Origin: Sinohyriopsis cumingii
Lineage: Eukaryota; Mollusca; Bivalvia; Unionida; Unionidae
Length of the DNA: 64,000 nucleotides
Reading direction: 5' to 3'
Assembly: GCA_028554795.2 (NCBI GenBank)
Contig: CM068839.1
Coordinates: 88,185,540 to 88,249,539, forward strand
The notes below the pieces were generated by a model. That model was given only the letters and a program-made list of their open reading frames with translations. It had not been told where the DNA came from and did no database searches. Of this stretch, positions 18,148 through 27,844 are shown one piece after another. How positions within the stretch are numbered: the stretch's first letter is position 1; each line of letters begins with the position of its first letter. The position numbers and the translations under genes are program-made.

Positions 18148-21100
18148 ATGGGTTTTGAAAGACTATCCAGAATAAAACCCATATCAGGTTCTAGATTCGA
18201 TCTTGACCGGTTAACCGCTGATCCACGACGAAGAGAGTTAGCAGAGGTAATTGGTGTTATCAAGAATGCCAAAGAAGAGTTTCGTCGTGATGGTGCCGCA
18301 CACACGTGGTCTTCGTATAAAATTATCCTCGGAAACGCGAGCGTTTCTCGGGAAATGCAAAGCATTTCTCGTGACCGTATCATTGATGCTACCATGAACG
18401 ATACAATCGCGCGTAACATAATTGGGTATCTCGACGATAGAAGATATTTCGTACAGATAAAATTTATTGTTGGAGTCGGCGAGGGAACGTGGATTATCAG
18501 AGACAAACTAGACCCTGTTCTTGATGCCAGAAGGGGCGGAAAAACCGTTCTGTTAAGTAAAGACTCAAAACCGGGAGTACTTGTTGGGATTGATATACCA
18601 TATTATTCCAGAGCGTATCCTGTGACCGCAGTCATTTATGGAATTTATCCGATGAAGAAACCACGCGTTGATAAACTCAAACCGATGAAGGTGTCGCCGT
18701 TGACAGAGTCAAGGATGAATTGTGTAGCTGAGCGAGTAATGGAACATTTTAAAAATGCAATGCGAGGAAACGGCCTAACACCGCTAAGACAAACTAAAAT
18801 AACAGCGTGGGCGACACGAGTAGCGGATAAAGGAGCGTCAATAAATGATGTTGCTGAGCTAGAGCGATTACTAAAATTTCCTATAACGGTTTCATCGTTA
18901 ACCGGTGAGGTATTGTATGAGTGTAAATACAATTCCCGTGGAACACCAATAACTATTATCGATCATAACAGTCACGCCTGGACTGACTCGGTTAGGATAT
19001 TTCCGCAAGACCGTGTTGTGAAGTATTATTCGCAAAGCAATTCTGGGAGCATGTTTGATTTTATTTATCAGATAAGTAAAACCGATCCAGTGTCTGTGTG
19101 GTTATTCAGAAGTAGCGAAGATGGAGAATATGATCAGTTTGTGAGACCCAACGGGGAAATATACAGAACAATGGCGTTACAGCAGGAAATGAAAAAACTC
19201 GCAGAAAAATATCATGCTGGCAACACTGATACGTTACTGACACACTGTTTTACTGTCCCGGGTGTTGTCGCGCATGTAGCCCGGGAACGAAATTCATGGA
19301 GACCAACTCCGAAAAGTTTTCTTGCTGATATCCAGCAGAGCTGTGTCGAATACGGACACGGCGGTTTGTGGAATACTCAGTATGATCACCGCGGTATGAT
19401 ATCCGTGGACATGACGGCGTGTTATCCAGGAAGTTTCCTTGGGCGTGGAGAATGCAGCGAATATTTTAAACGATTTGGCCACGCTGGCAATACCATGACA
19501 AGAGTAGCTGTCAACGGTGTTTTACCCGATTTTGACTTGACCGGATTTGCTTGTGTGTCGTCGTTTAAATTCGCTAAGGATTTACATCCTGTGTGTTATG
19601 TTTGGTTTGGCAGACATTTCGTTGAGAAGCGATGGGCACCGATAGTGTTATTGCGATACATGCTTGACAGTCGAATACTGTTGTCGCTGACGGTCAGCGA
19701 AGCGATTATATGTTATTGTCGTCAAACCGAAGTTTGGTTGCCAACTCCAACGCCGGTTACGTTAGAAGAAGTCATCGAAGATTGGTCACGAGAATATCCA
19801 GAAACTTCTATCGACGCTATCATCAAGAAAGCTCCTGAAGTACTTAAAAGCAAACTCAGAAATGATGAAAGCACAGCAAAAGATCTAGGACGAAGAATAA
19901 TAGGGAAATTCACTCAAGGTGGAGCGTATGATCATAAACAACATCACAGTCGATTAATCATGGACGAGACTGAATTGGATCTTATTGTCGCTGATGCAGC
20001 CACGAACAACATGTTCTGTAACCGCAAAGATGTGTTTCTGTCAAACGGGGAAAAACTAGGGACTGTTTTTAGTTATATTGACGGAGAATCATCTCAGTAC
20101 ACACATTTGAGATCTTCGATGCTGGCTTATGTATCCATAAATTTGTTGTCGATGATCAATAGATTCCCCGTTGCCGCAGTGAGAGTTGCAACGGATTCAT
20201 TTTATATCGATAAAAAACACTCAGCGCTGTTGGATAATGTTATATCGGATGATCCATCGTGGGGCTCGTGGAGAATAAAGAATGAAATGTTACACGGATA
20301 TTGTGAATCGGCTGATGTTGAAATCGAGGATGAGTATCGCAGCGCAGAAATATCTTCGACGGTTTCGTCGGGGACAACTTCGTTGTTGCCGCCGGTGCAC
20401 GATCCTGTTACAAGACACAAAACAGTTTATCTGAACGGTCCTGGTGGTTCCGGTAAGACAACTCGAGCGATTGAATTATTTAGAAACTCTGACATGATTG
20501 TGCTAACACCCACACACAGACTTGCCAGGGAGATGAGACAACGGGATGTTAACGCGTGCACGTATCACAGTTTTTTCAAATACAGCGGCGGCACGTGGAC
20601 ACCTGAACGAATGGGAACGAAATATATTCCCGAGAAAATCATCTGGGATGAGATAGACACTGTGCCGTTGGATACATTAAAACAGTTTCTGGATTGGCTG
20701 CTAAAGAAAAATACCGCAGTGGTGATGTGCGGCGATCATGGTCAACCACCCCCATTTACAGGTGAATCTCCACACGAGTGGCTGAAAACTTTTGTAGATT
20801 ATTATGAGGAAATAACTAACGATGTTAGAGCACTCGATGAAACGCTGAAAGAGTTTAAGGCACTGATCAGGCTACAAACCAATAAAGTCCAGTGTGAGAT
20901 AATGCGTGAAATAATTCCAGAGACTTCGCTGAGCGACTTTTGGGAAACGTGGAAACCAGGTGATTTAATTGTGGCAAGTAGAAAGATAGTCAGGGACACA
21001 CTTCAGCAGCGGTTATTTCAGTTACATCAGAAGAAATTTCCCATGTTGCCAGTGCCGTTGTGTTATAGACCAGCTGATACGCGATTGCAGAATATTGATG

Positions 21101-21699
21101 TTGATATTCCAGGGCGCCTGACTGCGTCGGGTCCGGAGAAACAGAATTTAGTATTAAATGATATTGTCACAGTTGATGTTGATGCTGTTGAACAGGCACT
21201 GAAAATGAGCAAATCCCCGTGGACGCTAGGATACGCTATGACCATCCACAGTTCGCAAGGACTAACTATTTCAGATACAACAGTTTGGATTGTTGATGAT
21301 CGCATCGAGTGGTCAAATTTAGTTTATTTAGCCGTGTCAAGAGTAAGAAGGATAGGTCAGTTACGAAGAATTGTATTAGATGATGTTGTCAACGACAGCT
21401 CAATCGCTGATGACACAATAAGAAAGAAATTAGCCGGTTACAAACAGAGCGACAAAAAAAATGGTAGAGAGTTTGATCCCAAACAAAGTTTGGATGTTGA
21501 ATTTGTAATACAATTACAACAACAGCAGAATAATCACTGTGCGAGTTGTAATTGTTTATTGCTGTGGCAGTATTCGAAAAACGACCCAAGGCAATTCACC
21601 GTAGATAGAATAGATAGCAGTCGCGGTCATACACGTGAAAATGTGATGTTGACCTGTCTTGAGTGTAACCGACGCAGAGGTGTTGCTGCAGTTATTTAA
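18148..21699 (+). CDS. Replication protein: family-B DNA polymerase palm, SF1 helicase and HNH fusion (1,183 aa)
   Basis: The putative replicase. Residues 1-400 have no motif I can name. The polymerase-like region has motif A SVDMTACYP (D421), a motif-B-like GRRIIGKFTQGG (581-592) and motif C VRVATDSFYI (681-684), where the usual first Asp is Ala but the second (D683) is kept. The SF1 (RecD/Pif1-like) helicase follows: Walker A GPGGSGKT (764-771), Walker B WDEID (833-837), motif III CGDHGQPPP (861-869), MTIHSSQGLT (1031-1040) and VYLAVSRVRR (1059-1068). The C-terminus has an HNH-type zinc nuclease: HCASC (1130-1134), DRIDSSRGH, N1165 and C1170/C1173. I see no clear exonuclease motifs. The frame is uninterrupted. 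Domain order and intactness are seen; function is inferred. Confidence 0.88.
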   Translation: MGFERLSRIKPISGSRFDLDRLTADPRRRELAEVIGVIKNAKEEFRRDGAAHTWSSYKIILGNASVSREMQSISRDRIIDATMNDTIARNIIGYLDDRRYFVQIKFIVGVGEGTWIIRDKLDPVLDARRGGKTVLLSKDSKPGVLVGIDIPYYSRAYPVTAVIYGIYPMKKPRVDKLKPMKVSPLTESRMNCVAERVMEHFKNAMRGNGLTPLRQTKITAWATRVADKGASINDVAELERLLKFPITVSSLTGEVLYECKYNSRGTPITIIDHNSHAWTDSVRIFPQDRVVKYYSQSNSGSMFDFIYQISKTDPVSVWLFRSSEDGEYDQFVRPNGEIYRTMALQQEMKKLAEKYHAGNTDTLLTHCFTVPGVVAHVARERNSWRPTPKSFLADIQQSCVEYGHGGLWNTQYDHRGMISVDMTACYPGSFLGRGECSEYFKRFGHAGNTMTRVAVNGVLPDFDLTGFACVSSFKFAKDLHPVCYVWFGRHFVEKRWAPIVLLRYMLDSRILLSLTVSEAIICYCRQTEVWLPTPTPVTLEEVIEDWSREYPETSIDAIIKKAPEVLKSKLRNDESTAKDLGRRIIGKFTQGGAYDHKQHHSRLIMDETELDLIVADAATNNMFCNRKDVFLSNGEKLGTVFSYIDGESSQYTHLRSSMLAYVSINLLSMINRFPVAAVRVATDSFYIDKKHSALLDNVISDDPSWGSWRIKNEMLHGYCESADVEIEDEYRSAEISSTVSSGTTSLLPPVHDPVTRHKTVYLNGPGGSGKTTRAIELFRNSDMIVLTPTHRLAREMRQRDVNACTYHSFFKYSGGTWTPERMGTKYIPEKIIWDEIDTVPLDTLKQFLDWLLKKNTAVVMCGDHGQPPPFTGESPHEWLKTFVDYYEEITNDVRALDETLKEFKALIRLQTNKVQCEIMREIIPETSLSDFWETWKPGDLIVASRKIVRDTLQQRLFQLHQKKFPMLPVPLCYRPADTRLQNIDVDIPGRLTASGPEKQNLVLNDIVTVDVDAVEQALKMSKSPWTLGYAMTIHSSQGLTISDTTVWIVDDRIEWSNLVYLAVSRVRRIGQLRRIVLDDVVNDSSIADDTIRKKLAGYKQSDKKNGREFDPKQSLDVEFVIQLQQQQNNHCASCNCLLLWQYSKNDPRQFTVDRIDSSRGHTRENVMLTCLECNRRRGVAAVI

Positions 21700-21723
21700 A
21701 TGATTGAATCACTTCAGTGCGGA

Positions 21724-22713
21724 TCACTTTAGTGATCGGGGTGGTAATTGTGTATCCTCGGGAATCACCTGAAGTTGCTCGCGTTTAAATCCGCGTTGAG
21801 GAGCAGTCGAATCTAATCTGTAGATTGCGTTTCTCCCAGTTGATCTGGTTATGCTGGATATCTTATGTGTAGTAACACTCCATGTGGGATCGGTTGCTCT
21901 TTTTTTTCCTCCTTCTAGTTCGCCTGGTTCGTATAAATACCTAACGGTGACATTACCCAGCAGTGGGGACGCTAGCGTCCCTGGCTGCGTTGAAACATTT
22001 TGTTGCTGTTGTCCGCGTTCACTGACGCGGGGTATATATTTTTTTGTGATTGCATTTACAGGTCTCATGTTTGTTGTTCTGGTAATTTCATTATTCAGTG
22101 CGGCTATCACGTTTGGCAGTCTTGCAACCCATTCACGAGATCTCGTATCGTAAATGAATTCCCTCGCGTACTGGTATCCGAATAATCTCTCAGCGAGTGT
22201 TCTATTAAATCGCTCAACAATTGCCTGATCCCGATGAATTTCAGTATGTCCTCGTCGTATAACAACGTTATGCTGCTTTGTCAGTGATGACACCGCGCCC
22301 TGAAATTCCTTGCCAGGATCAACTTGTAATAATCGTGGCCAGTTTAGAGGTCCTCGCTGATAAATTCGTTTAAACGCAGAGGCAACTTCAGTGGCTGTTT
22401 TAGTCGCTAACGGTTCTGCTTCTTTGTATCTACTGGCAACATCAACTACTGTTAGCGCGTATTTGTATGTTTTTCTACGGACAGTATCATGAGGCAGGAA
22501 TAGTATGTCAGCCTGATGAACTTCATTGGGGGTACTAACATCAAAATGTGCAAAGTTGATTTGTCGAGGTGGTGGTAAGTAGATTTGCCATATTGCTTGT
22601 TTTGATAGCCAATTTTTGGCAACCTCGCGTGTTACTGATGCCGCGTTGGCGAGTTTATTAATTGCTGAGTTACCTCTCCAGTATCCGATTGGGGAATAAT
22701 AAATCGCTTCCAT
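21724..22713 (-). CDS. Retroviral-type DD35E integrase (329 aa)
   Basis: The integrase inserts the element and makes the target duplication. The rve core has the catalytic triad D69 (HQADILFLP), D132 (LQVDPGKEF) and E167 (DQAIVERFN); D132 and E167 are exactly 35 apart. The C-terminal ~80 residues (from about 252) look like an SH3/chromo-like DNA-binding tail. The N-terminal 60 residues are helical without a full HHCC zinc finger. It faces the replication gene (24 bp between stops) and starts at ATG 22713, 9 bp after the stop codon of the PLA2 frame. It is intact, matching the clean target duplication and TIRs. Confidence 0.92.
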   Translation of the reverse strand: MEAIYYSPIGYWRGNSAINKLANAASVTREVAKNWLSKQAIWQIYLPPPRQINFAHFDVSTPNEVHQADILFLPHDTVRRKTYKYALTVVDVASRYKEAEPLATKTATEVASAFKRIYQRGPLNWPRLLQVDPGKEFQGAVSSLTKQHNVVIRRGHTEIHRDQAIVERFNRTLAERLFGYQYAREFIYDTRSREWVARLPNVIAALNNEITRTTNMRPVNAITKKYIPRVSERGQQQQNVSTQPGTLASPLLGNVTVRYLYEPGELEGGKKRATDPTWSVTTHKISSITRSTGRNAIYRLDSTAPQRGFKREQLQVIPEDTQLPPRSLK

Positions 22714-22722
22714 TGTTATTAA

Positions 22723-23103
22723 TTATCCAGCGCCTAATGCTAATTTAGATTTCATCGCTGATCTTATTAACCAATTAGCGAGTGACTCCTTAAATGATTT
22801 ATTTTTTATGGCGCTTAGTGCATGAATTAATTTCACATCCGCGATATGCCTGTCTTGTAGATCTTTACTTCGATAAGCAACATCATGTATGTGACACGCT
22901 GCGTCGATAGCGTTTATCGGATACTCTCCCGGTTTTGGTTTAGATTGTTCATCAAGTCTGATATCTAGTCGTGTCCCTGGACCGCAGTAATTGTATCCTG
23001 GGAGATGTTTTTCTCCGGGATACTTTGCCCAGGGAGTTCCGGGGAGCTTTCCAAGTTTGGCTGCAATGTCACCTCCGCTAAATTCTCGCTTTTTTTTTGA
23101 AAT
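22723..23103 (-). pseudogene. Phospholipase A2-like (VP1u-type) domain frame without its own start
   Basis: This frame was found by translating between annotated genes. It shows the PLA2 calcium loop YCGPG (22975-22989) and the catalytic His-Asp pair in CHIHDVAY (His-Asp at 22882-22887), the parvovirus-VP1-like PLA2 seen in many Polinton-type elements and thought to help particles cross membranes. It is open for 127 codons after a stop at 23104-23106 but contains no ATG until near its end. It overlaps the zinc-ribbon frame and lies in the -1 frame relative to it, joined at an A9 tract (T9 on plus at 23090-23098). The locus is thus frameshifted, read by slippage, or carries an assembly error. 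Confidence 0.85.
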
Positions 23104-23228
23104 CTAAATTTTTTTGTGCCACATCGCGTACACTTACCAGAAAGTGCTTGTCTGTTATTTTTTGTTGTAATGGTTGTTAGATCATTCGTAGGGGTTCGTG
23201 CCTTACACTTCACACAATATAGATCCAT
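22965..23228 (-). CDS. DUF5679-like zinc ribbon, N-terminal part of a zinc-ribbon/PLA2 locus (87 aa as read)
   Basis: Residues 1-40 form a zinc ribbon with C5xxC8 and C33xxC36 (LYCVKCKAR, GKCTRCGTKK), the DUF5679-type N-terminus that commonly precedes a PLA2 domain in such elements. After about residue 45, just past the A9 tract, composition changes to Ser/Pro/Gln-rich sequence without recognisable features, as expected if the biological frame shifts there. ATG 23228 lies 22 bp from the divergent ATPase start. Without frame change the product is only the ribbon plus a 40-residue tail. Confidence 0.8.
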   Translation of the reverse strand: MDLYCVKCKARTPTNDLTTITTKNNRQALSGKCTRCGTKKFRFQKKSENLAEVTLQPNLESSPELPGQSIPEKNISQDTITAVQGHD

Positions 23229-23250
23229 AATTATTATTCTTTATATACAA
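23229..23250. promoter_or_regulatory. 22-bp divergent intergenic spacer
   Basis: The spacer AATTATTATTCTTTATATACAA lies between two divergent ATG codons. It is too short for two ordinary promoters plus leaders, so core promoter elements must lie inside the coding sequence of the opposite gene, or leaders are near zero length. Confidence 0.5.
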
Positions 23251-23919
23251 ATGGAAATTACAGATTTTTCTGCGACGCGAAGAAAGGAGCCAGTTAAGCA
23301 TAATTCAGTGCTACCAAACTCTATCAGAATGATCATCATAGGACCGTCAGGATCGGGTAAAACGCAACTGCTGTTGAACATGATAATGAAGTGGATGAAG
23401 TGGGATAAGCTGTATTTGGTAGCACCATCTGTAGATGATCAGCGATGCTATAATGTTATAAAAGATTTTAATGAGAGTGCAAAAGCGCTGAGTGAAGACG
23501 GCGAGGAAGTAGTTGAATTTATCACTGATATCGAAGAAGCTCCCAGCGTTGAAGACCTTAACGGGGAAATAAATAACCTAGTAGTGTATGATGATGTGAT
23601 GCTGGACAAGCAAAAAAATCCTGCAAGAATATTTTCCCGGGGTCGTCATAAAAACACCGATGTCATTTATATTACTCAACGTTACACACAAATACCAAAA
23701 GTAATCAGGGATAACTGTAATCTTCTTGCTGTGTTTAATGGAGTTGATGTTCATACGCTGAGAAATATTCATCAAACCTGGTGTAGCGGCGATATGGATA
23801 TTAATAAGTTTAAGAATTTCTTTAGTCACGCTCAAAGAAACCAGCACGGATTTGTGACAATAAATTTACACGACCCGCGGACACGATACCGTATCGGACT
23901 TGATACATTGTATGGTTAA
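23251..23919 (+). CDS. A32/FtsK-HerA-type genome packaging ATPase (222 aa)
   Basis: The putative motor that loads DNA into capsids. Walker A GPSGSGKT is at residues 31-38, Walker B NLVVYDDV at 109-116 and a conserved Gln in ITQRY at 141-145. Length and order fit Polinton/A32-type packaging ATPases. The frame extends upstream to 23116, but the extra 45 residues would overlap the divergent zinc ribbon and lack conserved features, so ATG 23251 (MEITDFSATRR) after TATATACAA is chosen. The stop codon is the first base triplet of the right TIR. No defects are seen. Confidence 0.92.
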   Translation: MEITDFSATRRKEPVKHNSVLPNSIRMIIIGPSGSGKTQLLLNMIMKWMKWDKLYLVAPSVDDQRCYNVIKDFNESAKALSEDGEEVVEFITDIEEAPSVEDLNGEINNLVVYDDVMLDKQKNPARIFSRGRHKNTDVIYITQRYTQIPKVIRDNCNLLAVFNGVDVHTLRNIHQTWCSGDMDINKFKNFFSHAQRNQHGFVTINLHDPRTRYRIGLDTLYG

Positions 23920-24241
23920 CATAAAAATGTTTTTCCTTGGAAACTCATTTCGTAGAGCAGCAGAGGGGGGGGGGCTGGACCGACCGACCGTGTCAATGAT
24001 GACCCGCGGGGGAATAGTTTCAGATTTATTGAAGTAAACCAAGAACGTCAGCGCGCGGATGTTATTGCATTTCCCCGGTCGTCGAAGAGTCTCTCCGAGA
24101 GAAATTATTCGACGTTCAGGGATATTTTTTTTTTATTCTGTGGTCGTCATGGAAAGGTTTATCGTCGAAATAAGTAAACCGAAACTGTTTTTGTCTATTC
24201 AGTACTATTTTAGTTTCGGTCTGTTCACCCCCTCTGCTGCT
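23917..24241 (-). repeat. Right terminal inverted repeat (325 bp)
   Basis: Inverted copy of the left TIR. Its inner edge coincides with the stop codon of the packaging ATPase gene (TAA at 23917-23919), so the last gene runs exactly to the repeat. Confidence 0.95.
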
Positions 24242-24246
24242 GCTTC
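24242..24246. repeat. Target site duplication GCTTC, right copy
   Basis: Second GCTTC, directly after the element's last base and followed by TGAGATCAGC as in intact satellite units. Confidence 0.96.
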
Positions 24247-27200
24247 TGAGATCAGCAAGCATCCGTTCATTAGGGCATTTTTTGTAAGCTTTGAAGGCTT
24301 TTCATTTGTCTTCGATTATTGGTTCTATCCTTGATAGATGTGCGCTGAACTAGTGCCAAACGTGGCCATGGCTGTGCTGTAGATGACACCCTTCATGGCG
24401 CTCCACATGGCTGTGGCATCGTGATCTGGAAGGTCTTGGAGTGCCTGGTCCAGGGCTAGTATGAGAATACAAGAGTATATCACAATTATGCTCATGCAGC
24501 TCTGAGATTTTTTCAGAGACGTACGAAAATTCAATCAAAATCCAATTAAACATTTTATAATTTCATTTGTATTAAATGTTCTAATTCGAGGTTATTAAAA
24601 GCTTATTACATGAATAAACTGCACAATTTTGCAGGTGCCACATTTTACTTAAATAAAAACAGACACCATGAAAAAGGAAAAATCAGCCAAATATATTCAT
24701 ATATTACCAAAACATAATGCAAATAGACTTTTTTTTAATATAAATTATTACAAAAAGTGCACATGTAAGATTTATAAATTCTTTGGTTGATCTTTTTTAT
24801 TCTGGCTGTGTCATACAGGAAATGTTTTTTAAACTAAACAGGCATTGGATATTGAAAATCAATTATAATCCTTATTATTGCAGCATATATACTTGTCAAT
24901 TATTCTGGCCAAGCATTATGCTATAAGAATTGCATTGCATAAATGGAAATATATTGTACTGCAAACCCACTTCCTCACATCCGACCCTGTTATCTGTTCA
25001 ATGAATGTATTCTACAAGTATCCTCAATGGCATGAATATGTGTTTTCTCTGAAATGTTTCAAACTTAATGCAAAATAATGGTGAAAGACAAACGTTAATT
25101 CAAATAAAGCATCACACACATACACACGAATGCAACAAGTGTATACAGACAGGATGTCTTTCTTTGTCATACTATTTACACCGATAAATCAACAATAACT
25201 ACTTGAAAGTGTTTTATTCAATTTTTAAATTCGGAAAAATGTTAGAAATACAATAAAACTCAAGAAATATTTATTTGTTGGTATTCCGCAGCGTGACAAA
25301 TGGAACGTAACGCTCAGTGTAATTTCGACAATTTAGAACAAATGTTCATAACCGACAAAAAGATTTCAAAGAAACTATATATGTAATCTTTACTGGTTCG
25401 ATCTACAAGTAAATAGCTGCAGGATTCAGCTAATGGTGTACATTTCAAAAGGGAAATGGGATGAAATTGTCTCGAAGTAATTGTAACCAAAGCGTACTAA
25501 AAGATTACATAGCTCGCCTCTTTGAAGTAATTATAAACAATGTAATAAACGAGTATGTATCTCAACAATTTGATGTAATTGTAACCAGAGTACTAAAGCC
25601 GAGTAAATATCTCAACTCGTTGAAGCAACTGTATAACTGTAACAAGAGTAATAAATGAGTATATATCTCAACTCTCTGAAGTAATTGTAACCAAAGTACA
25701 ATAAATGATTACATAGCTCATCTCTTAGAGGTAATTGTAACTAGTCTAATAAACTATTACATATCTCAGCTCTTCCAAGCAATTGTAAACAAAATGTAAT
25801 AAATAACAGCTTAGATGACCTCTTCGATGCATTTAATAGTCTTCAGTTTACATAATAAAACTAATTATCATGCAGGTCAAAGGTCTTGGTGAGGTCGATG
25901 AACATCATGTAGAGTGGTTGACCTTGCTCTGTGTTCTTCTCTTGGAGTTGTCGTATGGAAAATATCCTGTCTGTCGTCGACCTGCCTGCATTAAAGCTGC
26001 ACTGGGATTCCAGGTGCACACTGTCCGCCAGCAACTGCAGCCTGTTGAATATAATGCGGGCATACACGTTGCCAACGATGCTCAGAAGCGAGATCAAGCG
26101 AGATCCCTCTGTAATTATTACAGTCACTGAGGTCGCCATTGTTTTTGTAAACGGTATCTCGCGCATGTCTTGGGGTCCGCTCCTTCCTCCCAGCAGAGAC
26201 AAAGTAGCTCATGCAGTGGCTGAAGGAATGTTTGTTTCCCACGTTCGATAGCTTCGGGCGGGATGATGTCACTACCTGGTGCTTTGTCGTTTGGGAGGGA
26301 GTCGATTGCTTTGCTGAGCTCCTCTAAGGTGGGCACTTTGTCGAGCTCATCCATGGTGGGCAGTTTTTATGCTGCTAGGGGCCGCATCGGTGACTGACAT
26401 TTCTTGGGAGTATAGCTCTAGGTAGTGTTCCACCCATCTGGCCATCTGTCATACTTAATGCAAAATAATGGTGAAAGACAAACGTTAATTCAAATAAAGC
26501 ATCGCACACATACACACGAATGCAACAAGTGTATACAGACATGATGTCTTCCGTCGTCATACTATATACACCGGCTAATCAACAATAACTACTTAAAAGT
26601 GTTTAATTCAATTTTTAAATTCACAAAAAATGTGAGAAATACAATAAAACTCAAGAAATCTTTATTTGTTGGTATTCCGCAGCGTAACAAATGGAACGTA
26701 ACGCCCAGTGTAATTTCGACAATTTAGAACAAATCTTCATATGCGACAAAAAGATTTCAAAGAAACTATATATGTAATCTTTACTGGTTCGATCTACAAG
26801 TAAATAACTCCAGGATTCAGTTTATGGTGTACATTTCAAAAGGGAAATGGGATGAAATTATCTCGAAGTAATTGTAAGCAAAGTGTACTAAAAGATTACA
26901 TAGCTCGCCTCTTTGAAGTAATTATAAACAATGTAATAAACGAGTATGTATCTCAACTATTTGATGTAATTGAAACCAGAGTATTAAAGCCGAGTAAATA
27001 TCTCAACTCGTTGAAGTAACTGTATAACTGTAAAAAGAGTAATAAATAAGTATATATCTCAATTCTCTGAAGTAATTGTAACCAAAATACAATAAATGAT
27101 TACATAGCTCATCTCTTCAAGGTAATTGTAACTAGTCTAATAAACTATTACATATCTCAGCTCTTCCAAGCAATTGTTAACAAAATGTAATAAATAACAG

Positions 27201-27844
27201 CTTAGATGACCTCTTCGATGCATTTAATAGTCTTCAGTTTACATAATAAAAACTAATTATCATGCAGGTCAATGGTCTTGGTGAGTTCAATGAACATCAT
27301 GTAGAGTGGTTGACCTTGCTCTGTGTTCTTCTCTTGGAGTTGTCGTATGGAAAAGATCATGTCTGTCGTCGACCTGCCTGCTTTAAAGCCGCACTGGGAT
27401 TCCAGGTGCACACGGTCCGCCAGCAACTGCAGCCTGTTGAGTATAATGCGAGAATACACTTTGCCAACGATGCTCAGAAGCGAGATCCCTCTGTAATTAT
27501 TACAGTTACTGAGGTCGCCATTGTTTTTGTAAACGGTATCTCGCGCATATCTTGGAGGACCGCTCCTTTCCTCCCAGCAGAGACAAAGTAGCTCATGCAG
27601 CAGCTGAAGCAATGTTGGTTTCCCACGTTCGATAGCTTTGGGCGGGATGCTGTCACTACATGGTGCTTTGTCGTTTGGGACGGAGTCGATTGCTTTGTTG
27701 AGCTCCTCTAAGGTGGGCACTTTGTGGAGCTCCTCTATGGTGGGCAGTTTTTATGCTGCTAGGGCTGCATCGGTGACTGACATTTCTTGGGAGCATAGCT
27801 CTGAGTAGTGTTCCACCCATCTGGCCATCTGTTGCTCGCAGTCA
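24242..27844. repeat. Satellite unit 3, right fragment (3,603 bp)
   Basis: Continuation of the unit interrupted at 8090. It starts with the second GCTTC and has a private T at 25998. Confidence 0.95.

Larger units (their letters stand above)
8091..24241. mobile_element. Polinton/Maverick-like integrated virus element, 16,151 bp
   Basis: The element is bounded by near-identical terminal inverted repeats that begin AG and end CT, and by a 5-bp target duplication. It encodes a DD35E integrase, family-B polymerase-like replication protein, packaging ATPase, adenain-like protease, double-jelly-roll capsid protein, penton-like jelly-roll protein, fibre-like protein and a PLA2-domain locus. This gene set defines Polinton/Maverick and related adinto-like viruses of animals. 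It differs from textbook Polintons in having a 5-bp rather than 6-bp duplication, a polymerase-helicase-HNH fusion and a roughly 1-kb structured noncoding region. Nearly all reading frames are open, and the TIRs have barely diverged, so insertion is recent or the ends are kept alike by conversion. Confidence 0.95.

Noticed and set aside
21851..22185. Plus-strand ORFs of 60-100 codons over the integrase gene
   Set aside because: Shadows of the integrase frame; no domain, no independent start context.
23116..23250. 45-residue N-terminal extension of the packaging ATPase
   Set aside because: It overlaps the divergent zinc-ribbon gene, adds no conserved motif, and the internal ATG at 23251 has the element's typical start context.
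8091..24241. Integrated adenovirus or retrovirus
   Set aside because: An rve integrase with TIRs is not adenoviral, and there is no reverse transcriptase, LTR or envelope; the module set is Polinton-like.
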